DNA of 5,527 bases from Dehalococcoidia bacterium (lineage in GTDB: Bacteria > Chloroflexota > Dehalococcoidia > UBA2979): assembly GCA_004297315.1 (NCBI GenBank), contig SCTU01000197.1:1-5527 (forward strand), given 5' to 3'. The notes beneath the pieces were generated by a model. The model saw nothing but the letters and a program-made list of their open reading frames with translations. It was not told where the DNA came from and did not search any database. Positions 4,984-5,527 of the stretch are shown in pieces (the stretch's first letter is position 1; every line of letters begins with the position of its first letter). A program made the position numbers and the translations under genes.

Positions 4984-5527
4984 GGCTTGAAGATCGACCG
5001 GACCGGCGTGCCGTCGGCGCGTTCGATGCGCCGCATCACGGTGCCCGTGCCGCCGAACGTCGGCATCCAGGCGCTGTGCTTGCCGGGCCCGCCAGCCACG
5101 ATGACGTCGAGGTCCTGCCAACGTTCGAGGACGCGCGAGAACTCCGCCTGGCCGGTGTCTTCCTTCAGTCGCGTGAGGCGGTCGCTCTGTTGCCAGTCGG
5201 GTGACCACTCGGCAACCCGAAAGAGGGCGTGCTCGTAGACGAAGCGCTTCACGTCGTCCTTCGAGTACCCGTCTCGGGCGACCTGCGCAGCGTGCTCCGG
5301 CCCGAATACGAGCACCGGCTCGCCACGGCCGCCGATGTTGTTGCTGCCGGCCTGCCGCATCGACATCGCGATGGTGGTGAGGATGCCGAGGCCGCTGATG
5401 CTGCCGTGGTCGTTGATGTTGTGTGGCGCCTCGCAGGCGACCACGGTGACCACGTTGTCGTCCGGCTGGAAGCCGTGCTCGACGTGGAGCGGCTGCCACG
5501 GGTTCTCCGCCTCGTTCTCGGCGGCGC
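4980..5527 (-). CDS. Uncharacterised conserved protein, C-terminal part of the first tandem paralogue
   Basis: The gene is cut by the window edge: 181 C-terminal residues are present, the first full codon is at 5525-5523, and it ends in TGA at 4980. Internal GTG codons such as that at 5453 are not the start, because homology continues upstream of them. It aligns with the second half of the next gene. AENEAENPWQPLHVEHGF matches AENEAASPWAPFHTTRGF, LTTIAMSMRQAGSNNIGG matches VTTIARSMTIGGNIGR, GEPVLVFGPEHAAQV matches GEALVLLPPECAHYL, and VAGGPGKHSAWMPTFGG matches VTGGVGHKATFVPTWGG. Unlike that gene it has ACEAPHNINDHGS, a polar His/Asn/Asp cluster. I infer that this copy keeps the ancestral function and the downstream copy has diverged. 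The reaction is unknown. It is the most upstream visible gene of the operon; its promoter is outside the window. Confidence 0.85.
   Translation of the reverse strand, partial: AAENEAENPWQPLHVEHGFQPDDNVVTVVACEAPHNINDHGSISGLGILTTIAMSMRQAGSNNIGGRGEPVLVFGPEHAAQVARDGYSKDDVKRFVYEHALFRVAEWSPDWQQSDRLTRLKEDTGQAEFSRVLERWQDLDVIVAGGPGKHSAWMPTFGGTGTVMRRIERADGTPVRSIFKP

Noticed and set aside
3739..5238. 499-codon open frame on the + strand
   Set aside because: It is antisense to the conserved paralogue and dehydrogenase genes. Its translation is Arg/Ala/Gly-rich with no recognisable motif, the usual shadow in high-GC coding DNA.
4984..5499. N-terminal extension of the full-length paralogue to 5499
   Set aside because: The extension overlaps the upstream paralogue, whose own frame shows clear homology. 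The extended residues are low-complexity Arg/His/Ala and resemble nothing in the family.
3898..5527. Selenocysteine readthrough or a UGSC selenoprotein in the operon
   Set aside because: There is no in-frame TGA with flanking homology and no SECIS-like hairpin. The two TGA codons are ordinary gene ends. Any UGSC-type partner would be outside the window.
1..5527. CRISPR array, insertion sequence, phage or integrative element
   Set aside because: I saw no spaced direct repeats, transposase or integrase motifs, or tRNA 3'-end duplications on either strand.

Overview
The window is GC-rich double-stranded DNA, clearly bacterial. Coding density is high, and long GC-driven open frames lie antisense to almost every real gene. 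The gene mix is a family-5 solute-binding protein, a secreted trypsin-like peptidase, tRNAs with an encoded CCA end, and a 2-hydroxyacid dehydrogenase beside tandem copies of an uncharacterised enzyme-like family. This would fit a high-GC Chloroflexota or actinobacterial (Thermoleophilia-like) lineage. That placement is an impression from protein style and cannot be settled from this window.

Layout. On the + strand, 1-1089 is the C-terminal part of an oligopeptide/dipeptide-type ABC solute-binding protein whose N-terminus lies before the window. Everything else is on the - strand. A short convergent spacer (1090-1259) carries three GC-rich hairpins. Next come a secreted S1-family serine peptidase (1260-2219) with a good promoter, SD and signal peptide, and a tRNA block: Cys(GCA) 2346-2419, Leu(GAG) 2587-2673 and Trp(CCA) 2683-2758. 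Because the strand is -, Trp is transcribed first. Plausible sigma70-type promoters precede Trp and Cys.

From 2895 to the right edge is an apparent operon read right to left. Its members are a truncated gene (4980-5527, C-terminal 181 residues), a full-length paralogue of it (3898-4983) overlapping by 4 bp (GTGA), and 28 bp later a D-2-hydroxyacid dehydrogenase (2895-3869) with a strong SD. The two paralogues share clear motifs but differ in polar residues likely to matter for function, so they look like a duplicated and specialised pair, or a heteromer, of unknown biochemistry that works with an oxidoreductase.

The paralogue pair with its dehydrogenase is the most interesting part. The tRNA block, transporter component and peptidase look ordinary. 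I found no CRISPR array, insertion sequence, integrase or phage gene, and nothing that amounts to a demonstrated new system.
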